DNA from: DASXRU01 sp039933315
Lineage (GTDB): Bacteria; Acidobacteriota; Blastocatellia; Pyrinomonadales; Pyrinomonadaceae
Direction: 5' to 3'
NCBI GenBank assembly: GCA_039933315.1
Contig: JBDTOI010000076.1
Coordinates: forward strand, 1-18,703
Length of the DNA: 18,703 nt
Position numbers and translations under genes: made by a program. The notes beneath the pieces were generated by a model. The model was not told where the DNA came from. It ran no database searches and was given only the letters and a program-made list of their open reading frames with translations. This document shows positions 9,307 through 15,666 of the stretch, piece by piece (the first letter of the stretch is position 1; each line of letters begins with the position of its first letter).

Positions 9307-10173
9307 ATGAGTTCGCACGCGATCGAGATTGCCCAGGGCGCACGGTTTGAGTTCGGCAAGAACTGGTCGCGATTTCTCGCCGACCTTGATGACCGGCGAA
9401 TCGCGCGCGCCGAAGAGTCGCTGCGAGAGATGTTGGAGATCACCGACTTGAGGGGCAAAAGCTTTTTGGACGTCGGCTCGGGCAGCGGACTCTTTAGTCT
9501 CGTCGCGCGCCGACTGGGCGCTCGCGTTCATTCATTCGATTACGATCCTCATTCGGTTGCGTGCACCAGAGAACTCAGAAGCCGATACTTTGCCGACGAT
9601 CAGGAATGGACTATTGAGGAAGGCTCGGCGCTCGATGCTGACTACCTGAAATCGCTGGGAAGCTTCGATGTGGTTTACTCGTGGGGCGTCTTACATCACA
9701 CGGGCGAGATGTGGAGAGCGCTGGAAAACGCGCAACTGCCAGTCAAGGTGGGCGGCAAACTGTTCATCGCCATCTACAACGACATGGGCAGCAAAAGTAG
9801 TCGCTGGAGTTGGATCAAAAAAACTTACAATGAGCTGCCGCGGGCTTTGAAAACTCCTTTTGCGCTAATTGTGATTGCGCCCGAAGAAGCAAAGTCATTG
9901 CTGCGCTCATGGGTATCACTCAAGCCCGGCGACTATCTTCGCTCGTGGACACAGTATGACAAGAATCGCGGAATGAATCGCTGGCGCGACATCATTGATT
10001 GGGTCGGTGGCTATCCTTACGAAGTGGCGAAGCCCGAAGAGATCTTTGACTTCTATCGCCCGCGTGGCTTTACACTGGCGAAGATGAAGTGCGGCGGCGT
10101 GGGATTAGGATGCAATGAGTTTGTTTTTGAGAGAGATACTTCGCCACTAATAGCTGGATCCACGAGGAAGTGA
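9307..10173 (+). CDS. Class I SAM-dependent methyltransferase
   Basis: The 288-residue protein contains a Rossmann-type methyltransferase domain. Motif I is 'FLDVGSGSGLFSL' starting at Phe53 (SAM-binding Gly-rich loop), followed by an acidic strand end 'HSFDYDPHSV' and 'DVVYSWGVLHHTGEMW', the motif IV region common in small-molecule methyltransferases. The C-terminal third is an extra lid-like region ('RGMNRWRDIIDWVGGYPYE'). The start has the best ribosome site in the operon: GGAGG at 9293-9297, nine bases before the ATG. It ends the + strand run; the next gene is convergent. By context it may methylate a sugar hydroxyl or a chain end of the polysaccharide. A role in quinone methylation is less likely because no quinone genes are nearby. 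Confidence 0.88.
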   Translation: MSSHAIEIAQGARFEFGKNWSRFLADLDDRRIARAEESLREMLEITDLRGKSFLDVGSGSGLFSLVARRLGARVHSFDYDPHSVACTRELRSRYFADDQEWTIEEGSALDADYLKSLGSFDVVYSWGVLHHTGEMWRALENAQLPVKVGGKLFIAIYNDMGSKSSRWSWIKKTYNELPRALKTPFALIVIAPEEAKSLLRSWVSLKPGDYLRSWTQYDKNRGMNRWRDIIDWVGGYPYEVAKPEEIFDFYRPRGFTLAKMKCGGVGLGCNEFVFERDTSPLIAGSTRK

Positions 10174-10220
10174 TCAGACACTTCGCGCGCTGCCAGAAAA
10201 ATAAGTTGTAACTGCAGCGC
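10167..10220. other. Hairpins in the 136-base convergent intergenic gap
   Basis: The methyltransferase (+) and GT2 (-) genes converge here. GAAGTG at 10167-10172 pairs with CACTTC at 10179-10184 across a 6-base loop, spanning the methyltransferase stop codon. GCGCTGC at 10187-10193 pairs with GCAGCGC at 10214-10220 across a 20-base loop that is A/T-rich. Either could help end transcription in both directions, but neither is followed by a clear U tract, so termination is a guess from position. Confidence 0.25.
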
Positions 10221-10309
10221 AGCAAGTCTTCGGGAAAGCACCTCACCATAAACTTCCATCAAACGAGTGCCCACAGGCGAATGGGGGCCCGATGCCGAGC
10301 CCTGCGCGA

Positions 10310-11257
10310 TCAAAAAATGGTTCGCCAGAGTTTGCCAATCGCGGCGCCAATCGGGGTGCGGCCGACAAGCGAGGGTATGTAGTAGGGAAGTCTCCACGCG
10401 CCAGGCACGCGGAAGCGCTGGACGAGGGCGCGGGCTTCGCGCCAGCGGCCCCAGTAACCGAGCACGCTGGAAGTCTTAAGTGCGCGCATAGCCAGCACGC
10501 GAGACAAGACTCCACGCAGGTGCGGTGGGCAACTCGTTTCTATCTCTTCGGGATAAACCAGGAACGGCTCTACCGGTCGCATGCTTCGACGCGTCTGCGT
10601 CGGGCCCGACGCTTCGAAGTGAATGCGCGCCAATGGCTTTAGATTAACGGCGACGGGTTCGTTCAGCAGTACTTTGAGCCAAAGGTGCGCGTCTTCGCCA
10701 TAGAGGCAGTGGTCGCGCTCATAGAAGCCCGCCCACTTGCGCACTACCGTCGCACGCGCAACGGTTGTGCAGGGCGACATATACGCCAGCAGCGAAACGA
10801 CCAGGGCCGGCGCGGTGTCCGAAGTCAGCCGTGTCACACCATCCGTCAGACCGCGCGCACGCCATGTCCTTTCACGGGACACGCCCGCTGGATGCTCAAT
10901 ATATCCCGAGGTGATTGAAGCGACGTCCGGCCCGTACTCATCCAGCAAACGTACGCTCTCCGCAAGGTAATCCGGTAGCCATTCGTCGTCCGCGTCGAGA
11001 AAAGCGATTAGTTCACCGCGAGCTCGCTCGATGCCCCGATTGCGTGCAGCGCCCGGGCCAAGGTTCACCTGGGCAACCATGCGCACGCGTTCGTCACCGT
11101 ATGCGCTTACGAGAGGGGGCCCTTCATCCGTCGAACCGTCATCAACAACAATCACTTCAAAATCCCTGAAGGTCTGTCGCGAAATTGAATCGAGAGCGCG
11201 CCGGACATATGGCGCCTTATTGTAGAGGGGTACGACAACTGAGATTCGCGGAGCCAT
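10310..11257 (-). CDS. GT2 family glycosyltransferase
   Basis: This 315-residue protein has a GT-A fold of the GT2 family. The N-terminus reads 'ISVVVPLYNKAPYVRRALDS' (nucleotide-binding strand), then 'VIVVDDGSTD' with D39-D40, 'GPGAARNRGI' at 67-76, and the metal-binding DxD-type motif D88-A-D-D91 in 'FLDADDEW'. No membrane segments are evident, so it probably transfers a sugar from a nucleotide donor on the cytoplasmic side. It begins six bases after the upstream GT4 gene on the same strand, with AAAGAG just before the ATG; the two are almost surely co-transcribed. It is convergent with the methyltransferase gene. Sugar specificity cannot be read from the sequence. Confidence 0.92.
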   Translation of the reverse strand: MAPRISVVVPLYNKAPYVRRALDSISRQTFRDFEVIVVDDGSTDEGPPLVSAYGDERVRMVAQVNLGPGAARNRGIERARGELIAFLDADDEWLPDYLAESVRLLDEYGPDVASITSGYIEHPAGVSRERTWRARGLTDGVTRLTSDTAPALVVSLLAYMSPCTTVARATVVRKWAGFYERDHCLYGEDAHLWLKVLLNEPVAVNLKPLARIHFEASGPTQTRRSMRPVEPFLVYPEEIETSCPPHLRGVLSRVLAMRALKTSSVLGYWGRWREARALVQRFRVPGAWRLPYYIPSLVGRTPIGAAIGKLWRTIF

Positions 11258-11262
11258 AGGAA

Positions 11263-12477
11263 TTAGCTCTTTGTAGCTGCTTCATCGCTCGCGAGACTCC
11301 GATATACGCGCAGCAGCGAGCGGGCATAAGCTGAAGGAGAAAAGTTTTCGATAACGTGCGTAGCGGCAGCGCTACCGAGCCCCCGGGCCAACTCGGTATC
11401 CGTAAGCAACCGGTTCAAAGCTCGCGCGAAACTGTCGGAATCGCGTGAAGCAACCAGTAACGCGTTCTGGTTGTTTATAGCGATCTCCGGGACGCCCCCG
11501 ACCGCCGTGGCGATCACTGGTAAACCTGCCGCCATCGCTTCCAGCAGAACGTTCGGCGATCCTTCACTGTGCGAAGGCAGGGCCAATGCGTCGGCAATCG
11601 CGTAGTAGGGTGAAATATTTTCGACGTGGCCAATGAAGAGAACGAACGCGGCAAGCCCTTTTTGACTTACAGCTCGCTCCAGATCCTCGCGCTCAGGCCC
11701 CTCGCCAACCACAACCAGCTTGAATTTCAACTCAGAATTCAATTCGCGGAGCCTGGTGATTGCGTCTACGAGATCCCGGTGGCCTTTCTCGCGAGAAAGT
11801 CGTCCAACAGCAAGCACTATTCGCTCGCCATCAACAATTCCAAGCCGCTCCTTTAGCGCGCGCTTCGAGTCCTCAGATACCACTGGCGGCGCGGCAACAG
11901 AGTTGTGACATACAATTATCCGATCTCGCGGTACACCGGCGTGCGACAAGTCTTCAGCGAAAGGGCCACATACAGTGATCACTCGGGCCGCCGACGGCAG
12001 CGACCACCGATTCAGTTGATTGTAGCCGCGCATCTTTAAATCGGTAGTGGTATATCCGTGGTGGTAAGCCACCCACGGGTATTTGCGGCCAATACCGGAA
12101 AGCTTTGTCAGAAAATGGGATTTGATCATGTGTGTTTGCACGATGTCAGGCTTGCGACGCGCGACAATTCGGCGCAACTGCCGAATGGCTCGGGGGTCGA
12201 AGCGAAAGCGTTCCGAAATCACATCGACTTCCACGCCCTCGGCCCGTGCGGCGGCGACGAAAGCATTTGGAGAGAATTCGATATCTGACGCTGGATTCTC
12301 ATTGCGTACCGCGCCACCAGATTCTCGATGAAAGGTGACTATGGAGAATTCCATAGGCGGCCACTGGTCCTGGAACTCGGATGTACGCGAGAAACGAAAG
12401 AAATTCAGAAGATTCTTGGCCGGGCCTGTGACAGTCGTAGCTTCGATCACACAAAGAAGTTTGATCCTGGAGGTCAT
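11263..12477 (-). CDS. GT4 family glycosyltransferase
   Basis: The product (about 404 residues) is a GT-B glycosyltransferase: 'IKLLCVIEATTVTGPAKNLL' opens the first Rossmann domain, 'VLAVGRLSREKGHRDLVDAI' opens the second, and E305-x7-E313 within 'HSEGSPNVLLEAMAAG' is the donor motif, followed by 'LPVIATAVGGVPEIA'. I chose the ATG at 12477 since the fold begins four residues later. An in-frame TTG at 12519 would add 14 basic/hydrophobic residues; neither has a strong ribosome site. It is the first gene of a two-gene - strand unit with the GT2 gene and is divergent from the first secreted-protein gene. It probably serves the same polysaccharide as the + strand cluster. Confidence 0.9.
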   Translation of the reverse strand: MTSRIKLLCVIEATTVTGPAKNLLNFFRFSRTSEFQDQWPPMEFSIVTFHRESGGAVRNENPASDIEFSPNAFVAAARAEGVEVDVISERFRFDPRAIRQLRRIVARRKPDIVQTHMIKSHFLTKLSGIGRKYPWVAYHHGYTTTDLKMRGYNQLNRWSLPSAARVITVCGPFAEDLSHAGVPRDRIIVCHNSVAAPPVVSEDSKRALKERLGIVDGERIVLAVGRLSREKGHRDLVDAITRLRELNSELKFKLVVVGEGPEREDLERAVSQKGLAAFVLFIGHVENISPYYAIADALALPSHSEGSPNVLLEAMAAGLPVIATAVGGVPEIAINNQNALLVASRDSDSFARALNRLLTDTELARGLGSAAATHVIENFSPSAYARSLLRVYRSLASDEAATKS

Positions 12478-12607
12478 TAGCAGAATAGAAGGTCGGCTTG
12501 CCCAGATTCTCTTAACCAAAGCCTGTTGCTTCTTTCATAATGGCACGAAGCAGTACTTCCTAGAAATAGAATAAAAGAATAATTCACCGTATCTCTGGAT
12601 TAATGAG

Positions 12608-12665
12608 CCACTGCAGAATCCCCCAGGTTTCGCCCTTCCGCTTGCCGCTCCGGCAACGGCAGTGG
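12608..12665. other. Nested stem structure in the divergent intergenic region
   Basis: Between the - strand GT4 and the + strand secreted-protein gene, CCACTGC at 12608-12614 pairs exactly with GCAGTGG at 12659-12665. Inside it TTGCCG at 12642-12647 pairs with CGGCAA at 12651-12656 around a 3-base loop. It could fold on either strand, so it might lie in the leader of either gene or act as a protein-binding site. It does not match the GEMM core found further downstream. The rest of 12478-12714 shows AT-rich stretches but no convincing promoter. Confidence 0.35.
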
Positions 12666-12714
12666 TCCAGGTGAAAGACGGTAACGACAACCACTAGTCC
12701 AGCATCCCAGTCAC

Positions 12715-14835
12715 ATGCGCTTACAGCCTTTCTCAAAAGCGGCGCTTATTGCCATCGCGAGTTTGCTCTCTGCGGGACTCTTCCTCCACGCCCATGGACA
12801 GGTGTGCGGGCGGGCGCAGTCCCAAATTCGTCAAAGCGGTTGGACAGGCGTTACGCAGCCATCCTTTGAACCAAAGGGCGAACTCGTTACATATCCGAAC
12901 GCAGAGGTGGGGTTCATATGCGGACCACAATTGAAGAGTGGCAGCTCGCTCAACCAGAACCCCTGGTTCGATTCCATCTCCCGCTCTATGGGGATCACGC
13001 TGGGGGAACGGTTTCCCCGGGTAGCGCCCTTCGGGCCTATGTTCGTGAACTCTTACACGGGAACCTGGGATAACGTGATCTCAGGGCGGGTTAGCATAAG
13101 CTCGGGAAGTACGATTGTGAGCGGTGTCGACACTAGCTTCACGCGAGACGTAGATGCAAATGGAGCAGCGCCTTTGTTTAACGGGCGGCTGCGCATCAGG
13201 GACGTGGGTGGGGTGGAGCGCAGTGTGCAGGTGAGGTCAGTGGAGTCAGACACACGGCTGACCCTGATGGCCCCGTGGGGGTATGGCACGGTAAGCAACA
13301 CAGTGGCGGATACTTATTATCAGGAGCCGGGGTGGGGTGCTAATACCGACTATTACTACAGTGATAACTATTACGACACGGCCCTGGTGCAATACATCAA
13401 CTATTACCGCACCGGAGAGGTGCGCTTTCTGGGGTATGCGCGCAAGACGGCGGATGCTTTGTGGCACTCGCAATGGATCGGAGATGGAACGGTAACCGGG
13501 GGCCCCAATCACCTGCCACCGCGCTCGATGGCCTTCGCCGGACTGATGCTACGGGCCCTGGACGGGCGGCCAGAGATGTGGGACTACCTGGAGCGGGAAG
13601 TGAGGGCTACTTTCGCCAGTTGGGTTTACCTGCGCAAGAACAATCCCACGCTCTACTACGACATCCGCGAGGATGGATACGCGCAGCTCTATGCGGTGAT
13701 GATGGCGAAGGTATTGCCCAACAGCTATCCGCTCTACGGCAACGGCACGCTGAAAGCGAGCAGTGGGATGGCGCTGGATGGGGCGAGCAAACGGGCCACC
13801 TATCTGGCGCAGACCGAGGATACAGCAGTCAACTTCTTTGGCCGGCTGCAGCGAGCGGACGGGTCGTGGCGGTGGGACGCGGATATGAGTTCCGACCCGA
13901 CGCAGCAGTTTCGCGAGGTGGAGCAGCCCTTCCTGGTAGGGCTCTACCTGGAGTCGGTAGTGTTGTTGCACCAATTAACGGTGAACGCGAATGTAAAGAC
14001 GAACCTGGTCAACCAACTGACGCGGTCAGTGCGCCATCTTTACAATGATACTTATGAGAAAAACGACCCGGTGACCAATCTGCCCGGTTACAAGTGGCGC
14101 GGCTTGCTCTATTTCTGGGGCGGGGGCACGGTGGCTGAACCTAATAAATATAATCCGTCCAGTCCCCGGACGGTGGCCTGCGGCCTGGCGAATTGCGGAG
14201 ACGACAGTGTCACCGGGGCGCGCCAGCTGAACTCCACTATCCACCACGCCTTCGGCTATGCCTACTTCATTACCGGCGACCCGTCGTTCCGAGAGATGGG
14301 CGACGAGGTGTTTGACGCCTCTTATGGCGACCGAGTCGACGGCATCCATGGCCTGGCCGACTCCGGCAAGGGTAAAGATTACGACATCAACTTCCGCGCT
14401 TCCGGCCGCTACCTCGTCTGGCGCCTCACTCCTCAAAAAAGAGGTCCGCTGACAATAAATTCGAGAGCTGCTGTACCGTCAAGTGCGGTACCAGCCCGCA
14501 CTGTTGAATCCTTACCAAATCAAACTTCAGCTGAACTTATTTCGGCCGCTCTTAAAGTCGCCAGGAGATTGTCAACAGATGTGGTAAAACAGGAAGAGAT
14601 AGAAAGTCTCATAAATCAAATTAAGACTGCCCAGCAAACCTTCCGTCTGGAGAGCAAAGGGTCGGGGCATCCGAACGGTGTCATGGTGGAACTTGAAGCG
14701 GCCCTTGTTCATGCGCGCAATGCACTGTCAATGGCGAGAAGCGAAGCAGGAACGTATGAGTCAACCAGATTGCGACTGGGATGGGCGGCCGCACGCCTCA
14801 ACCGAGCCATCGAGCAACTGAAGCCTCCCCACTGA
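12715..14835 (+). CDS. Secreted protein with core identical to the next gene, helical C-terminus
   Basis: I do not recognise a named family. The 706-residue protein has a signal peptide (residues 1 to about 29, basic start then 'AALIAIASLLSAGLFLHAHG'), a short unique stretch to residue 59, a 512-residue core (60-571), and a unique tail (572-706). The core has a small beta insert at about 123-200 and otherwise many helices rich in aromatic residues ('NYYRTGEVRFLGYARKTADA', 'GLMLRALDGRPEMWDYLE'), recalling (alpha/alpha) toroids of polysaccharide lyases and hydrolases. The tail from about 608 is a helical, possibly coiled bundle ('LISAALKVARRLS', 'LGWAAARLNRAIEQL'). The start ATG has no Shine-Dalgarno, but an in-frame TAA at 12682 with no start codon in between leaves no upstream alternative. 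Placement beside a polysaccharide cluster suggests matrix processing or binding; this is inference. Confidence 0.8.
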   Translation: MRLQPFSKAALIAIASLLSAGLFLHAHGQVCGRAQSQIRQSGWTGVTQPSFEPKGELVTYPNAEVGFICGPQLKSGSSLNQNPWFDSISRSMGITLGERFPRVAPFGPMFVNSYTGTWDNVISGRVSISSGSTIVSGVDTSFTRDVDANGAAPLFNGRLRIRDVGGVERSVQVRSVESDTRLTLMAPWGYGTVSNTVADTYYQEPGWGANTDYYYSDNYYDTALVQYINYYRTGEVRFLGYARKTADALWHSQWIGDGTVTGGPNHLPPRSMAFAGLMLRALDGRPEMWDYLEREVRATFASWVYLRKNNPTLYYDIREDGYAQLYAVMMAKVLPNSYPLYGNGTLKASSGMALDGASKRATYLAQTEDTAVNFFGRLQRADGSWRWDADMSSDPTQQFREVEQPFLVGLYLESVVLLHQLTVNANVKTNLVNQLTRSVRHLYNDTYEKNDPVTNLPGYKWRGLLYFWGGGTVAEPNKYNPSSPRTVACGLANCGDDSVTGARQLNSTIHHAFGYAYFITGDPSFREMGDEVFDASYGDRVDGIHGLADSGKGKDYDINFRASGRYLVWRLTPQKRGPLTINSRAAVPSSAVPARTVESLPNQTSAELISAALKVARRLSTDVVKQEEIESLINQIKTAQQTFRLESKGSGHPNGVMVELEAALVHARNALSMARSEAGTYESTRLRLGWAAARLNRAIEQLKPPH
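12891..14427 (+). repeat. 1537-base direct repeat, copy 1
   Basis: This segment matches 15813-17349 at a constant offset of 2922 bases. I found no mismatch in the lines compared by eye, and the translations of the whole segment are the same. It begins within the codon before 'YPNAEVGF' and ends after 'YLVWRL', entirely inside the coding region. Neither terminal inverted repeats nor target-site duplications were seen at the borders, so it is not a recognisable transposon. Confidence 0.95.
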
Positions 14836-14961
14836 CGGGGTCAGACGACAAAACTACCCGGCAAAAGGACCCGACGATCATCTTAAAGGGACATTCTTTT
14901 CAGCCGTATATTTCACCCAGCGGCAAAGGGCTCTCCCCTGTTTAACCGCGTGTAATTCGCG

Positions 14962-14990
14962 TTGACAATAAGGTTACGTTCTGGTAGCTT
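14962..14990 (+). promoter_or_regulatory. Candidate sigma70-type promoter for the upstream riboswitch
   Basis: A perfect -35 hexamer TTGACA at 14962-14967 is followed after 17 bases by TAGCTT at 14985-14990, a weak -10. Transcription would begin near 14997, about 40 bases before the first aptamer, a sensible position. The weak -10 keeps confidence low. Confidence 0.4.
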
Positions 14991-15033
14991 CAGTTCGCCG
15001 TAAATTACGGCACTGCTCTTTGGAAGCTGATGA

Positions 15034-15146
15034 TGCACGATAAAGGCAAACCTGTTGCGAAGCAGGGACGCAAAGCCGTTGAGTCTCTTTTGTCGAATCC
15101 TACCAGTCGTAGTTGACACGAGAGATGGTCTGGTTGCCGAAGCCAT
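15034..15146 (+). promoter_or_regulatory. Cyclic di-GMP-I (GEMM-I) riboswitch aptamer, upstream copy
   Basis: All hallmark GEMM-I segments appear in order. GGCAAACC at 15045-15052 leads into a P2 stem CCTG/CAGG (15051-15054 with 15063-15066) around TT, a GNRA tetraloop GCGA (15057-15060) and AG. GACGCAAAGCC follows at 15067-15077 (tetraloop receptor region). A long P3 arm pairs TCTCT with AGAGA, TGTC with GACA and CTAC with GTAG between about 15083 and 15125. GGTTGCCGA closes at 15132-15140. Such aptamers bind the biofilm second messenger cyclic di-GMP; some GEMM variants prefer cGAMP, which I cannot exclude. No start codon follows closely, so its target is unclear. Confidence 0.85.
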
Positions 15147-15157
15147 CGGAAGAAGTT

Positions 15158-15179
15158 AACTTCAATTCAGTTTGAAGTT
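15158..15179 (+). other. Perfect hairpin just after the upstream riboswitch
   Basis: AACTTCAA (15158-15165) pairs with TTGAAGTT (15172-15179) around a 6-base loop, 17 bases after the aptamer's closing motif. Its position suits an expression platform, but no U tract follows ('gccgctgttt'), so it is not a standard terminator. A weaker stem, CCTCAG at 15280-15285 with CTGAGG at 15299-15304, lies further down. Confidence 0.35.
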
Positions 15180-15472
15180 GCCGCTGTTTCAGGCTGCGTG
15201 CTTTGTCATTAGCTTGGATACCACTATTCCGACCCGCCTCTTAAACCAGGATCCTATCAACACATTGCTTGGCGCGAATCCTCAGGGATAACATTTTTCT
15301 GAGGCATCCTTAATTTGATCGCAGGACTCCTTTTCAACTCATCAAAATCATTCAGTGGGATCAATCCGACGCACAGATATTAGCCCGCGTTAGTTCACTA
15401 TCCGCTCGACTCCTAACAAGGTCGTTTCGCTGCCAGCACGCTTTACAGCTTGCTACTGCGAGCGCCATGGAG

Positions 15473-15503
15473 TTGACACCAGATTTGAACTTAGCCGTTC
15501 AAT
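15473..15503 (+). promoter_or_regulatory. Candidate promoter for the downstream riboswitch
   Basis: TTGACA at 15473-15478 is a perfect -35 hexamer. The best -10 is TTCAAT at 15498-15503 (4 of 6 matches) with a long 19-base spacer. If used, the transcript would start about 60 bases before the second aptamer, giving it a transcript of its own independent of the first riboswitch. Confidence 0.3.
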
Positions 15504-15568
15504 TCACGGTCAAGCCTCGAACCGGAACAGCATAACGATCCCGTCTGATAGTCGACGGTTGCAAATCC

Positions 15569-15661
15569 GTCACCGATAAATGGCACCCCCGCAGTGATGC
15601 GGGCCCGCAAAGCCAGGAGTCTCAGTTCCCCCACTGAGATCGTCCGGTTACCGAAGTGAGG
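15569..15661 (+). promoter_or_regulatory. Cyclic di-GMP-I (GEMM-I) type riboswitch joined to a ribosome binding site
   Basis: The order of parts repeats the upstream element. 'CACCGATAAATGGCACC' at 15571-15587 parallels the first copy's 'CACGATAAAGGCAAACC'. P2 is CCCGCA/TGCGGG (15588-15593 with 15598-15603) around a GNRA loop GTGA. CCCGCAAAGCC (15604-15614) stands where the first has GACGCAAAGCC. P3 pairs TCTCAGT (15620-15626) with ACTGAGA (15633-15639), flanked by GGA/TCC. GGTTACCGA closes at 15646-15654. The Shine-Dalgarno GAGG (15658-15661) starts four bases later and the ATG is at 15667. TCAC at 15570-15573 could pair with GTGA at 15656-15659, so control of translation start is plausible. 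The first joining strand is less canonical than in the upstream copy. Confidence 0.75.
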
Positions 15662-15666
15662 ACATA

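Larger units (their letters stand above)
14836..15666. other. 831-base intergenic region between the paired secreted-protein genes
   Basis: No coding sequence is convincing here. It holds a promoter candidate and a c-di-GMP-type aptamer in its first half, then about 390 bases (15150-15540) with two small hairpins but no open frame with a ribosome site, then a second TTGACA element and a second aptamer that runs up to the next start codon. No clear terminator follows the first gene. Open frames on the - strand here cross the aptamers and have no recognisable product. Confidence 0.7.

Noticed and set aside
10053..10397. A 114-codon - strand open frame across the end of the GT2 gene and the methyltransferase 3' end
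   Set aside because: It overlaps two well-supported genes. I considered it as a frameshifted continuation of the GT2 protein, but that protein already has a full domain and a natural end.
13461..14048. A 195-codon open frame in another frame of the core, present again at 16383-16970
   Set aside because: It lies wholly inside the secreted-protein genes and recurs only because the DNA is repeated; no ribosome site and no recognisable protein pattern.
15112..15117. TTGACA hexamer inside the upstream riboswitch
   Set aside because: It is part of the paired P3 arm of the aptamer and has no suitable -10; taken as chance.
14913..15146. A 77-codon - strand open frame
   Set aside because: It covers the upstream riboswitch exactly, has no recognisable product, and the RNA structure on the + strand explains the sequence better.
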